Assembly (NCBI GenBank): GCA_023511835.1
Contig: JAIMAT010000008.1
Span: 1-48,811, forward strand
Reading direction: 5' to 3'
From: Bacillota bacterium
GTDB lineage: Bacteria; Bacillota; Sulfobacillia; JAIMAT01
DNA: 48,811 bases
Notes under the pieces: model-generated
The model's input: only the letters and a program-made list of their open reading frames with translations
Databases searched by the model: none
What the model was told of the DNA's origin: nothing
Part shown: positions 32,858 to 42,470 of the stretch, piece by piece
How positions within the stretch are numbered: position 1 is the stretch's first letter
How the letters are laid out: every line of letters begins with the position of its first letter
Position numbers and translations under genes: made by a program

Positions 32858-33559
32858 ATGGGCGCGGAAGGCGGGAGGTCGGCGCCGGGCCGGCTGCCGG
32901 AGATCTTCACGCTGCACGCCGTCTGGCGGCGCGGCCCGGAGTGGGAGAGGATCGTGGAAGGGCAGCGTGAGCGGCTGGTCGACGAGGTGGAGGCGGCGCT
33001 CGGGGCCGAGCCCGGCGTGGAGGTGCGCGGGGTCTATTCGAGCGTCGGCTTCCGGCCGGACGCCGACATCCTCTTCTGGCTCCTCGCCCCGCAGGTGGAG
33101 AGCCTGCAGAGGACGGTGGTGGCGCTGCGCCACACCACCTTCGGCCGGGCCAGCGAGCTGAGCTGGTCCTTCCTGGGCGTGGCGCGGCCGCCGCAGTTCG
33201 TCGGCGATCATCTGGCCGCCTTCCAGCGTGGCATCCCGCCCAAGCGCTACGTGCAGGTCTACCCCTTCGTGCGCACGCCGGAGTGGTACCTGCTCCCCAC
33301 CGAGGAGCGCGCGCGCATGCTGCGCGAGCACGGCCGGCTGGGGGCCGAGTTCCCCGAAGTCTACACCAACAACGTCCAGGCCTTCGGTCTGGGCGACTAC
33401 GAGTGGATCCTGGCCTTCGAGACCGACGACTTCTCGCAGCTGGTCGACCTGATCCGGCGCCTGCGCGAGGCCGAGGCGCGGCGCTACACCAAGCTGGACG
33501 TGCCCTTCATCCTGGGCGTGCGGAAGCCGCTGGCGGAAGCGCTGGCCGACCTGGCCTGA
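32858..33559 (+). CDS. hemQ: Coproheme decarboxylase HemQ (chlorite dismutase family)
   Basis: Last enzyme of the coproporphyrin-dependent haem pathway of Gram-positive bacteria; it decarboxylates coproheme III to haem b using peroxide. It has 233 residues. Visible signature: YVQVYPFVRTPEWYLLPTEER with the reactive Tyr135, MLREHGRLG with the proximal haem His158, and NNVQAFGLGDYEWILAFE with the Gln typical of HemQ rather than the Arg of true chlorite dismutases. ATG with GGAGGGAGG ahead. A nearby haem-rich oxidase (cydAB) fits a need for haem, though they are separate transcripts. Confidence 0.92.
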   Translation: MGAEGGRSAPGRLPEIFTLHAVWRRGPEWERIVEGQRERLVDEVEAALGAEPGVEVRGVYSSVGFRPDADILFWLLAPQVESLQRTVVALRHTTFGRASELSWSFLGVARPPQFVGDHLAAFQRGIPPKRYVQVYPFVRTPEWYLLPTEERARMLREHGRLGAEFPEVYTNNVQAFGLGDYEWILAFETDDFSQLVDLIRRLREAEARRYTKLDVPFILGVRKPLAEALADLA

Positions 33560-33626
33560 GGGGGGCCGGCCGGCGCGGGCGCCCCGGCGCAGGCCCCGAA
33601 CCGCCCGCCGCCCCCGCGGCCGCCTC

Positions 33627-34643
33627 TCATCCGCCCGGCGACCACGCCAGGCGCCGGCCGAGCCCGCGCGCCTCGGCCGCCTCCACCGCCGCCTGGGCCG
33701 CGTAGAGGTCGAGCTCGGCGACGCCCACGCTCTTGAAGAAGCTGGCGCCTCGCGCCCGCCGGCCGGGCCGCGCCTCCGCCAGCAGCGCTCCCAGCGGGCG
33801 CAGCGAGGCCGGCTCCAGGAGCCCCGCCTCCACGGCGGCGATCAACTCGCCCGCCTCGGCCAGCGCAGCCTCCTCCTTCTCCACCCAGAGGCCGGCCTCG
33901 GCGGCGGCGCGGGCGGCCAGCTCCGGGGGTAGCTCGCGCATCTCGGGCGTGAAGCTGCCCACGCCGTTGACGTGCACGTCGGGCTCCAGCCAGGAGGCTT
34001 CCAGCACCGGCTCGCGCGCGGTGGTGGCGCAGACCACCAGGTCGGCGCCGCGCACGGCCTCTTCGGCCCGCGAGGCGATGCGCCAGGAGAGCCGGTCCAG
34101 CGCCCCCGGCGGCAGGAGCCTCTCCACGCGGGCGCGCAGGCGCTCCGCATGTTTGCGATGCGGGCTCCAGAGGCGGACTTCCTCCAGCTCGAGGACGGCC
34201 AGGGTGCAGGCCACCTGGTAGGCGGCCTGGGTGCCGCTTCCGATCATGGCCAGGACGCCCCGCCGCCGCGGGGCGAGGGCGCGCGCCGCGGCGGCCGCCG
34301 CCCCGCCCGTGCGCAGCCCGGTCAGCACGGTCCCGTCCAGGAGGGCGCGCGGGCTACCTGTGGCGCCGTCCAGGAGCAGGACCACCCCCTGGGTCCCCGG
34401 CAGGCCCCGCTCCGCGTTGCCCGGGACGACGGAGACCACCTTGACCGCCAGCTGGGCCGCCGAGGCGGGCATGACGAGGGCGCTTCCTCCCCCTGCCAGG
34501 CGCAGGTTGAGGCGCAGCGGCACCTCCGCCGTGCCCCGCCAGGCCTCCACCAGCGCCCGCGCCGCCGCCTCCACCGCCGCGGCCGGGGGCAGCGCCTCCC
34601 GGACGCCTTCCGCGTCCAGCCAGAGAACTTCCGTCGTCTCCAC
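33627..34643 (-). CDS. Ornithine cyclodeaminase / mu-crystallin family enzyme
   Basis: 338 residues from a GTG. Family features: SALVMPASAAQLAVKVVSVVPGN (substrate lysine region), GTQGVVLLLDGATGSPRALLDGTVLTGLRTGG, and the NAD-binding Rossmann motif MIGSGTQAAYQV followed by LWSPHRKHAERL. DVHVNGVGSFTPEMRELP is the second family motif. Members make proline from ornithine or reduce cyclic imino acids; this cannot be settled here. It is divergent from the branched-chain amino acid transporter. I see no convincing promoter in the 158-base gap between them. Confidence 0.87.
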   Translation of the reverse strand: METTEVLWLDAEGVREALPPAAAVEAAARALVEAWRGTAEVPLRLNLRLAGGGSALVMPASAAQLAVKVVSVVPGNAERGLPGTQGVVLLLDGATGSPRALLDGTVLTGLRTGGAAAAAARALAPRRRGVLAMIGSGTQAAYQVACTLAVLELEEVRLWSPHRKHAERLRARVERLLPPGALDRLSWRIASRAEEAVRGADLVVCATTAREPVLEASWLEPDVHVNGVGSFTPEMRELPPELAARAAAEAGLWVEKEEAALAEAGELIAAVEAGLLEPASLRPLGALLAEARPGRRARGASFFKSVGVAELDLYAAQAAVEAAEARGLGRRLAWSPGG

Positions 34644-34801
34644 CCCCCGGCTTGCTTCTCCCGCCCCCCGTCCCGAGCCTTCCCTGGCAAGTCTTTCTCC
34701 CGGCCCACCTTGCTTGGCCGGACAGGAGAAGCGCCCGGGGTCGAAAAATCTGTAGGGCATCGGGCCGCACTTCGATTCGATTAGGAAGGGAGCGAAGACA
34801 T

Positions 34802-35998
34802 TTGCGCGCGATCCGCAAGCTCCTCCTGGCCACGTCCCTCCCGCTCGCCCTGCTCGCGGCCGCCTGTGGCGGCGGCGGCGGGACGGCGCCCGCCGGAGGG
34901 GGCGGCAGCTCGGCGCAGGGTGGCATTCCGGCCGGGGACATCAAGATCGGCATCCAGGCCCCCCTGACGCGCGACTACGCCCTCGAGGGCCAGGGCTTCC
35001 AGAAGGCGATCCAGCTCCTGGCCGACCAGATCAACGCCCAGGGCGGCATCGACGGCCACAAGATCCAGGTCGTGGCCCAGGACGATCAGGGCACCGCCCA
35101 GCAGGCCGCGGTGGCCGCGCAGAAGCTGGTGACCGAGGGCGTGGTGGCGGTGGTGGGCGGCTACAACTCGACCGCCACCGAGGCCGCCCAGCCCATCTAC
35201 AACCAGAACAAGGTGATCCAGATCACCCCGGCCTCCACGGCCGTCCAGCTGAGCCAGAAGGGTTACAAGTACTTCTTCCGCACCGCGACGCTGGACAGCG
35301 CGCAGGGCAAGTTCGCGGCCGACCTGATGGTGAAGACGCTGGGCTTCCAGAAGATCGCCCTGCTCCACGACAACTCCACCTATGCCCTGGGCCTCGCCCA
35401 GGCGACGGAGCAGGCGGTCAAGGCCGACGGCGGGCAGGTGGTCTTCTTCGACGCCATCGTCCCCGGCTCCAACGACTTCGGCGCGGTCCTCACCCGGCTG
35501 AAGGCCCAGGCGCCGCAGGCGGTCTACTTCACCGGCTACTTCTCCGACGCAGGCCTTCTGCTCAAGCAGAGCCAAGCCATCGGCCTGAAGACGCAGTGGA
35601 TCGGCGGCGACGCCAACAACAACCCGCAGCTGATCCAGGTGGCGGGACCGGCGGCCGAAGGTTTCCTGGTGACGACGCCGCCGCAGCCGCAGGACCTGAA
35701 GACGCCCGAGGCGGAGCAGTTCGTCCAGCAGTACCAGCAGAAGTACGGCGAGATGCCGCCCAGTGTCTGGACCATCTCGGCGGCCGACGCCTTCCGCGTC
35801 ATTGTGGACGCCATCCAGAAGACGCACTCCACCGACCCCGACAAGCTGGCGGCCTACCTGCACCAGTTGAAGGACTTCCCCGGCTTCACGGGGCCCATCA
35901 GCTTCGCCGCCAACGGCGACCGCGAAGGGACGCTGCACAAGGCCTACATCGTCAAGGACGGGAAGTTCGTTCTCTACGACAAGCAGCCGAATGAGTGA
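34802..35998 (+). CDS. Branched-chain amino acid ABC transporter substrate-binding lipoprotein
   Basis: 398 residues from a TTG with AGGAAGGGAG 9 bases ahead. The signal peptide ends in a lipobox LAAAC (Cys22), then a Gly-rich tether. The type I periplasmic fold of the LivK group is clear: IKIGIQAPLTRDYALEGQGF, QGGIDGHKIQVVAQDDQ, VVGGYNSTATEAAQPIY, PASTAVQLSQKGYKYFFRT and LLHDNSTYALGLAQ. Ligand is probably a branched-chain or other hydrophobic amino acid. First gene of a four-gene transporter operon. Confidence 0.93.
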   Translation: MRAIRKLLLATSLPLALLAAACGGGGGTAPAGGGGSSAQGGIPAGDIKIGIQAPLTRDYALEGQGFQKAIQLLADQINAQGGIDGHKIQVVAQDDQGTAQQAAVAAQKLVTEGVVAVVGGYNSTATEAAQPIYNQNKVIQITPASTAVQLSQKGYKYFFRTATLDSAQGKFAADLMVKTLGFQKIALLHDNSTYALGLAQATEQAVKADGGQVVFFDAIVPGSNDFGAVLTRLKAQAPQAVYFTGYFSDAGLLLKQSQAIGLKTQWIGGDANNNPQLIQVAGPAAEGFLVTTPPQPQDLKTPEAEQFVQQYQQKYGEMPPSVWTISAADAFRVIVDAIQKTHSTDPDKLAAYLHQLKDFPGFTGPISFAANGDREGTLHKAYIVKDGKFVLYDKQPNE

Positions 35999-36019
35999 CC
36001 GGACCGGGGCGGGGGTGCG

Positions 36020-36928
36020 ATGAGCGGGTTCCTGGAGCTGCTGCTCAACGGGGTGACGCTGGGCTCGGTCTACGCGCTGGTGGCGCTGGGCTACACCATG
36101 GTCTACGGCGTCCTCCGGCTGATCAACTTCGCCCATGGTGACCTCTTCGCGCTGGGCGCCTACCTGGCCTTCAGCCTGATGACCGCCTCCGCGCTCTCCA
36201 GCCGGCTGGCCGGGCCGGGCGGGCTCGTGGTGGTGCTCCTGCTGGTGATGCTCTTCGTCGCCCTGGCGGGAGCGCTGACCGAGCGTATCGCCTACCGGCC
36301 GCTGCGCCGTTCCTCACGCCTGGCGCCGGTGGTCTCCGCGCTGGGAGTCTCCGTCTTTCTCGAGAACGCCATCATGCTGGTCTACGGGCCCGACTACCGC
36401 GTCTTCCCGCACGGCTTCCTGCCCCAGGTCGTCTGGTCATTGGGGGCCGGCGTCCACGTGGCGCTGGTCCAGCTGCTGATCATCGTGGTCTCGCTGGCGC
36501 TGATGGTGGCGCTCTACCTCTTCGTCCAGCGGACGACGGTGGGCGCCGCCATCCGCGCGGTGGCGCTCGACCACGACACGGCGCGCCTGATGGGGATCGA
36601 CGTCGACCGGATCATCCTGCTCGTCTTCCTTATCGGTCCGGCGCTGGGAGGCGCGGCCGGGCTGATGGTGGGCAGCTATTACGGTCAGATCAGCTTCCAG
36701 ATGGGCTGGGGCTACGGCCTCAAGGCGTTCACGGCGGCCATCATCGGCGGGATCGGGAACATTCCCGGCGCCATGGTGGGCGGCCTGCTGCTGGGCGTGC
36801 TGGAGGCGCTGGGCGCCGGCTACATCTCGTCGGCCTGGCAGGGGGCCATCACCTTTCTCGTGCTGATCCTGATCCTGATCGCCCGCCCCACCGGGCTGCT
36901 GGGCGAGCGGGTGGTGAGCAAGCTGTGA
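36020..36928 (+). CDS. livH: Branched-chain amino acid ABC transporter permease (LivH type)
   Basis: 302 residues, about eight helices. It begins LELLLNGVTLGSVYALVALG, then YTMVYGVLRLINFAHGDLFALGAY, the classical LivH start. Later it has AIRAVALDHDTARLMGIDVDR, the cytoplasmic loop that contacts the ATPase, and GLKAFTAAIIGGIGNIPGAM. It lies 21 bases after the binding protein and overlaps the next gene by 4. Confidence 0.95.
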   Translation: MSGFLELLLNGVTLGSVYALVALGYTMVYGVLRLINFAHGDLFALGAYLAFSLMTASALSSRLAGPGGLVVVLLLVMLFVALAGALTERIAYRPLRRSSRLAPVVSALGVSVFLENAIMLVYGPDYRVFPHGFLPQVVWSLGAGVHVALVQLLIIVVSLALMVALYLFVQRTTVGAAIRAVALDHDTARLMGIDVDRIILLVFLIGPALGGAAGLMVGSYYGQISFQMGWGYGLKAFTAAIIGGIGNIPGAMVGGLLLGVLEALGAGYISSAWQGAITFLVLILILIARPTGLLGERVVSKL

Positions 36929-38753
36929 GGGGGTGGAGCCCGGACCGGTGGTGGCGGCGGGCAGCCTGGGAGGAGCGGCTCGGCCTGCCCGCCCTCCTTC
37001 TCGCGCTGGTCCTGCCCTTCGCGCTCAACGCCTACTGGACCGACGTGGTCAATATCTTCCTGCTTTACCTGACGGCGGCCATCGGCCTCGACCTGATGGT
37101 GGGCCAGGCGGGCGTCTACAACTTCGGGCAGGCGGCCTTCTACGGAATGGGCGCCTACACGGCCGCCATCCTCTCCACGCGGCTGGGGATCCCCATCCTC
37201 TGGACCGTCCCCGCGGCCGTGGCGGTGGCGGCGGGGCTGGCGGCGCTGGTCACCTGGCCGGCCATCCACCTGCGCGGCGACTACCTCCTGATCGTCACCG
37301 TGGGGATCGGCGAGATCTTCCGCATCGCGGTGGTCAACAACCCCTTCGGGCTGACGGGCGGCGCCAACGGGATCCCCGGCGTCCCCCAGCCGCAGGTGCT
37401 GGGGCACGTGCTCTCCACGCCCGCGGGGTACTACTGGGTGGCGCTGGCGGGGTGCATCCTGGCCGTGCTCTTCTGGCGGCGGGTGGTCGACTCGCCCCTG
37501 GGGCGCACGTGGCGCATGGTGCGAGAGGACGAGGAGGCGGCCACGGCCATGGGGGTCAACCCGGGCCGGGCCAAGCTGCTCGCCGTAGCCGCGGGAGCAG
37601 GCGTGGCCGGCCTGGCCGGTGCGCTCTTCGCCGGCAAGCTGACCATCGTGGCGCCCGACAGCTTCACCTTCTGGGAGTCGACGGTGCTCTTCGCCATCGT
37701 CATCCTGGGCGGCCCCGGCTCCCTGCCGGGGCTTGTGGTGGGCGCGGTGGGGATGGAGATCCTGCCGGAGTTCTTCCGGGACTTCGCCCAGTACCGGATG
37801 GTGGTCTTCGGGGCGGCCATGGTGGCCATGATGATCTTCCGGCCCCAGGGCATCTGGCCGGCGAGGCCGTGGCGCTTCCGCGGGCAGGCGGCGGAGCCCG
37901 AAGCGGAGAGGCCCGCCGCCGCCGGGCCGGGCGAGGGAGCGGGCAGGCGCGAGCGCGGCGCCGCCGGCGGCGAGCTGCTCTCCGTGGAGGGCGTGGGCAA
38001 GGCCTTCGGAGGCGTCGTGGCCGTGGACGGGGTCAGCTTCCGCCTGCGGCGCGGCGAGATCCTGGGCCTGATCGGCCCCAACGGCGCCGGCAAGACGACG
38101 CTCTTCAACCTGATCACCGGCTTCAACCGTCCCGACCGCGGCAGCATCCGCCTGGAGGGCCGGCCGGTGGAAGGGTTGCCGGCCTACCGGGTGGCGGCGC
38201 TGGGCGTCTCGCGCACCTTCCAGACGATCCGCCTCTTCCCCGGGCTGACCGTGCTGGAGAACGTGCTGGCCGGGCGCCACCGTTTCGAGGAGCAGCGCTT
38301 CTGGCAAGTGCTGCTCCGGCCCGGGCGGACGCGGGCGCTCGAGGCGCGGCAGGTGGCGCTGGCCCGACGGCTCCTGGCCGAGATGGGGCTGGAGCGCTGG
38401 GAGGGCGAGCTGGCCCGGAACCTGCCCTACGGCGACCAGCGGCGGTTGGAGATCGCCCGCGCCCTGGCGGCCGAGCCGGTGCTGCTGGTCCTGGATGAGC
38501 CGGCGGCGGGGCTGAACGAGCAGGAGAGCGCCGAGCTGATGGAAGAGCTGCAGCGCATCCGCGCGGCCGGCATCACCCTCATCCTCATCGAGCACGACAT
38601 GTCGGTGGTCATGAACGTCTCCGATCGCGTCGTCTGCCTCGACCAGGGGAGGATGATCGCCGAGGGGACGCCGGCCGTGGTGCAGGCCGATCCGCGGGTG
38701 ATCGAGGCCTACCTGGGGGCGCCGGAGGCCGAGCTGAGCGGGGGGGAGAGCGC

Positions 38754-38757
<4 letters not shown>
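36925..38757 (+). CDS. LivM permease fused to LivG ATPase
   Basis: 610 residues. Residues 1-315 are the LivM permease (YLTAAIGLDLMVGQAGVYNFGQAAFYGMGAY; GLTGGANGIPGVP; REDEEAATAMGVNPGRAKLLA). A Glu/Ala/Pro/Gly linker (about 316-349) leads to the LivG ATPase from residue 350: Walker A GPNGAGKTT at 384-392, signature NLPYGDQRRLEIARAL, Walker B VLLVLDEPAAGLN, and the C-terminal GTPAVVQADPRVIEAYLG. The fusion fixes one ATPase to one permease. Similar fusions are annotated elsewhere. GTG start overlaps livH (GTGA). Confidence 0.95.
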
Positions 38758-39485
<728 letters not shown>

Positions 39486-39492
39486 CAGGGTC

Positions 39493-40335
39493 GTGGGCAG
39501 GCCGGCTTGGGCCGGGCGGCTGGCCGGCTGGGTGCTGGTCCTCCTCGCCCCGGTACTGACCGCCTTCCTGCCCAGCGGCTACCTGCTGGTCGAGCCGGGG
39601 CCCGCCCCGGCGGCAGCCACACTGGTCCACGTGGAGGAGGCCGCCCCCTCCGGGGGAGCGGCCTCCCCCTCCGCCGCCCGCGGCGATGGAACCGACTGCG
39701 GCGGGCCGAACATCCACCTGCTGACGGTGCGCGTCCGCCCTCTCCGCCTCGCCCAGCTGCCTGCTGCCTGGATGAGGCGCGGCGAGGCGAGGCTCTTGCC
39801 GGCCGAAAGGCTTCTCGGCGGCCGCTCCCTGGAGACGTACGCCGACGAGGCACGGCGGCAGATGGACGAGGCGGAGAGGAGCGCGGTGGAGGTGGCCACG
39901 GCGGCCTACGCCGGTGCGGGCCGTCCCGTCCCCGACGGCGGCGTCGCCGGGCGCTGGCGCTGGCGCGCGCCCGGCGGCCGGCTGCTGGAAATCCGCCTCT
40001 CGGACGGCGGCATCGCCGGCCCCTCGGCGGGCCTTGCCCTGGCGCTGGAGGTGGACCGGCAGATCGCTTGCCGGCTGGCGCGGATGCCCGCCAGGAGCCG
40101 AGCAGCCGGGCGGGTGGCGGTCAGCGGAAGCCTCGACGAAAGCGGGAGGGTGGGTCGCGTGGGCCAGGTGGCCCTGAAGGCGCTCTCGGCCCGCCGCCTC
40201 GGCGCTTCGCTCCTCCTCCTGCCGGCGGGGGAGACCGGGCAGGCGGAGGGCGCCTTCGGAGGGGCCGGGCGTCTGGCTGCCGTGCGCGACTTCGGCGAGG
40301 CGGCGCGGCTCCTCGGCCTTCCCGCGGCGCCCTGA
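39493..40335 (+). CDS. Secreted/membrane Lon-like Ser-Lys protease without PDZ (YlbL-like)
   Basis: 280 residues from a GTG 7 bases after livF. An N-terminal membrane helix (WAGRLAGWVLVLLAPVLTAFLP) is followed by GYLLVEPGPAPAA, as in YlbL/YlbL-PDZ proteases, so the body is outside. The C-terminal Lon domain (about 150-275) has the dyad: Ser178 in GGIAGPSAGLALALE and Lys229 in VGQVALKALSARRLGAS. YlbL (about 340 residues) has a PDZ domain between; here the middle (60-145) is short and I see no PDZ motif. In B. subtilis ylbL lies just upstream of the yceD-rpmF pair, as it nearly does here. Confidence 0.82.
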   Translation: MGRPAWAGRLAGWVLVLLAPVLTAFLPSGYLLVEPGPAPAAATLVHVEEAAPSGGAASPSAARGDGTDCGGPNIHLLTVRVRPLRLAQLPAAWMRRGEARLLPAERLLGGRSLETYADEARRQMDEAERSAVEVATAAYAGAGRPVPDGGVAGRWRWRAPGGRLLEIRLSDGGIAGPSAGLALALEVDRQIACRLARMPARSRAAGRVAVSGSLDESGRVGRVGQVALKALSARRLGASLLLLPAGETGQAEGAFGGAGRLAAVRDFGEAARLLGLPAAP

Positions 40336-40358
40336 GCCTCTCCGTGGCCCGGCGCGCG

Positions 40359-40378
40359 AGCCGCCCGCGCGGGCGGCT
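40359..40378. terminator. 20-base perfect palindrome between convergent genes
   Basis: AGCCGCCCGC (40359-40368) is followed directly by its reverse complement GCGGGCGGCT (40369-40378). It lies in the 55-base gap between the Lon-like gene and the folC paralogue, which end toward each other, so it may serve both. It can fold as an 8-bp stem with a GCGC turn. No T-run. Confidence 0.55.
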
Positions 40379-40390
40379 TCGCGGCCCCTC

Positions 40391-41764
40391 TCACCAGAGG
40401 TCGCGCAGGTCGACCGCGTAGAGGCGGAGCGCGTCGGCCACCAGCGACTGGGTGCCCACCACGAAGAGGCTGGCCGCGCCGGCGGCGCGGCCCCGGGCGA
40501 GCGCCTCCTCCAGTGTGGCGAAGACGGCGGCCGGGTGGCCCAGCCGGGCCGCCACGGCCCGGTCGCGCTCCAGGTCGAAGCGCAGGTGGGGGTTGCCCGC
40601 CCGCGTCAGGGCGAGCACCTCGCTCTCGGGCGCGAGCAGCGCCAGCGTGCCGGCCAGCTCCTTCCCCTGGGGCATGCCGACGATCAGCCAGCGCGGGCGC
40701 GGGGCGCGGCGGAGCGCCTCCAGGGCGGCGCTCGCGGCGAGCGGGTGGATGGCGCCGTCGACCACCACCAGCGGTCGCCGCTCCAGCACCTCCAGCCGCC
40801 CGTGCAGGCGGACGCGGGCCAGCGCGCGGCGCACCGTCCCGGCGGGCAGCGGCCCGCCGTACCAGCGCTCGGCGGCGCGGACGGCCACGGCGGCATTCTC
40901 GACCAGGAAGGGGGCCTGCCCCGGTACGACGAGCCCGGGATAGGCGGCCAGCGGCGTAAACAGGTCGAAGCGGAGCGCCTCGCCCGGCTCCCCCCCGCCG
41001 GCATGCAGGCGCCAGTGGAAGTCGCGGCCGGCCATGTCCACGGAGGCCGGCGGCCGCCCCTCCCGGCCCGCGGCGGCCTCCCGCTCCACCGCCTCCAGCA
41101 CCGCCGCCTCCTGGCGGGCCAGCACCGCCGCCTCGGTCTCGGGCCGGACCACGGCCGCCTTCTGCCAGGCGACCCGATCCAGCGTCCCCCCCAGCTCCTC
41201 GCGGTGCTCCACCATGACCGGCGTCAGGACGGCCCAGCGGTGCGGCACTTGGTTGACGTCGTCGAAGCGGGCGCCGCGACCGTGCTCCAGCACCACCGCA
41301 GCGGCGCCGCGCTCGCGGAACCAGAGGAGCGCCGCCAGGAGGGCGAGACCGACCGGGCTGGCGTAGACCGGCGGACGGAGGCGGAGCGCCTCCGCCGCGG
41401 GACGGACCCGCTCGAGCAGGAGCCGGGACAGCTCCTCCGGCGCGATGGCGCGCCCGTCCAGGCGGATGCGCTCGGTGTAGTCCACCAGGTCCGGGCCGGT
41501 GAAGAGGCCGGTGCGCGCGCCCAGCGCCGCCAGCAGCGAGGCCAGGAAGCTGGCCGTCGAGCCCTTCCCCTTGCTGCCGGCCACGTTGATGACGTCCATG
41601 CCACGCTCCGGATGCCCCAGGGCCTCCAGCAGCCGGCCCGTCACCTCGGGATGGCGCGCCACCTCGTCACGGCCGGCGCCGGGCGGCGCCTCCAGCCGCG
41701 CCACCAGCGGCTTCGCCTCGAGCCAGGAGGCGTAGAGCCAGTCGAGCGCCTCCTCCAGCCCCAT
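40391..41764 (-). CDS. Divergent FolC / Mur-ligase-family paralogue
   Basis: 457 residues with the FolC layout. The P-loop is VAGSKGKGST (61-70; usual AGTNGKGS), then a family omega-loop-like FTGPDLVDYTERI, the metal/ATP region VVLEHGRGARFDDVN (usual E.GLGGR.DATN), and the C-domain HGRLEVLERRPLVVVDGAIHPLAA (usual PGR.E.......DGAHNP). Several catalytic-context residues differ, so it may join a ligand other than glutamate to folate. True FolC makes dihydrofolate and its polyglutamates. ATG with GGGAGGTGGCGC ahead. Confidence 0.8.
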   Translation of the reverse strand: MGLEEALDWLYASWLEAKPLVARLEAPPGAGRDEVARHPEVTGRLLEALGHPERGMDVINVAGSKGKGSTASFLASLLAALGARTGLFTGPDLVDYTERIRLDGRAIAPEELSRLLLERVRPAAEALRLRPPVYASPVGLALLAALLWFRERGAAAVVLEHGRGARFDDVNQVPHRWAVLTPVMVEHREELGGTLDRVAWQKAAVVRPETEAAVLARQEAAVLEAVEREAAAGREGRPPASVDMAGRDFHWRLHAGGGEPGEALRFDLFTPLAAYPGLVVPGQAPFLVENAAVAVRAAERWYGGPLPAGTVRRALARVRLHGRLEVLERRPLVVVDGAIHPLAASAALEALRRAPRPRWLIVGMPQGKELAGTLALLAPESEVLALTRAGNPHLRFDLERDRAVAARLGHPAAVFATLEEALARGRAAGAASLFVVGTQSLVADALRLYAVDLRDLW

Positions 41765-41808
41765 GCGCCACCTCCCGCCGCCTCTCGCGAGGCCTTCCCT
41801 GTCGCGCT

Positions 41809-41814
41809 ATTCTA
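41809..41814 (-). promoter_or_regulatory. Likely -10 of the folC-paralogue promoter
   Basis: On the reverse strand TAGAAT (41814-41809) would start transcription near 41802, about 38 bases before the ATG at 41764. The -35 region (AAGCGC at the right distance) is poor. It is back-to-back with the yceD promoter. Confidence 0.4.
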
Positions 41815-41839
41815 GACCCGCCGTGCGGGGCGCGCTTCG

Positions 41840-41868
41840 TTGACGCCCCCCGGGGGCGAGGCTATACT
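41840..41868 (+). promoter_or_regulatory. Strong promoter of yceD-rpmF, start of a leaderless mRNA
   Basis: TTGACG (-35, 41840-41845) and TATACT (-10, 41863-41868) are separated by exactly 17 bases. The predicted start (about 41875) is within 2-3 bases of the yceD GTG at 41877. The spacer holds an inverted repeat, GCCCCC/GGGGGC around one C (41845-41857), which could be an operator. Confidence 0.75.
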
Positions 41869-41876
41869 CCGCGCGG

Positions 41877-42470
41877 GTGGTCGGGCTGAAGATCGACGTC
41901 TCGCAGCTGCGCAGGGAGGCGCCCGGGGCGCGCGCCCACGTGGAGGGCGAGGAGCGCTGGGCGCCGGGCGAGCGGCCCGAGGGAGTGCCCGAGCTGGCGG
42001 CGGGCGTCCGCTTCTCGGTGGAGCTGGAGCACCTGCCCCACCTCATCCTGGCGCACGTCCGCGCCGAGACGGTGGCGCTCCTGGTCTGCGACCGCTGCCT
42101 GGCCGAGTTCGCCCAGCCCGTCCACCTTGAGTACGCCGAGATCTACCAGACGCCCGAGGAGCACCAGCGCTGGCCGGAGCGCGGGCAGGACGAGCTGGAG
42201 CGGCCGACCCGGCTGCTCGACCCGGCCGGCACCACCATCGACCTGGAGGAAGGCTTCCGGGAGAACCTGCTCCTGGACCTGCCGCTCAAGCGCCTCTGCC
42301 GGCCCGACTGCCGGGGCCTCTGCCCCGTCTGCGGGGCCAACCGGAACGAGGTGGACTGCGGCCACGGCGAGCCGGCCGCACGCGACGCACGCTGGGCGGC
42401 CCTGGAGAGGCTCCGCCTGCCCGGATCACCCCCGGAGGGGGAGGGGAGGGAGAAGGATGGGCAATCCTAA
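41877..42470 (+). CDS. YceD family protein (DUF177), large rRNA accumulation
   Basis: 197 residues: GLKIDVSQLRREAPG at the start, VRAETVALLVCDRCLAEFAQPVHLEYAEIY, IDLEEGFRENLLLDLPLKRLCRPDCRGLCPVCGANRN at the end. The Cys pairs (CDRC; CRPDCRGLCPVC) suggest metal binding. In bacteria and plants the family supports 23S rRNA accumulation and is nearly always upstream of rpmF, as here. There is no ribosome site before the GTG; the promoter lies so close that the message would be leaderless. The C-terminal 30 residues are beyond the core and the frame overlaps rpmF by 14 bases. Confidence 0.9.
   Translation: MVGLKIDVSQLRREAPGARAHVEGEERWAPGERPEGVPELAAGVRFSVELEHLPHLILAHVRAETVALLVCDRCLAEFAQPVHLEYAEIYQTPEEHQRWPERGQDELERPTRLLDPAGTTIDLEEGFRENLLLDLPLKRLCRPDCRGLCPVCGANRNEVDCGHGEPAARDARWAALERLRLPGSPPEGEGREKDGQS

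Noticed and set aside
33560-33626. Terminator between hemQ and the ornithine-cyclodeaminase-like gene
   Set aside because: The GC-rich gap contains short complementary pieces but no clean stem of useful length, so it is not listed.
34644-34801. Riboswitch or attenuator before the branched-chain amino acid transporter
   Set aside because: The 158 bases show no stable set of conserved stems and no T-rich terminator; no known class is recognisable.
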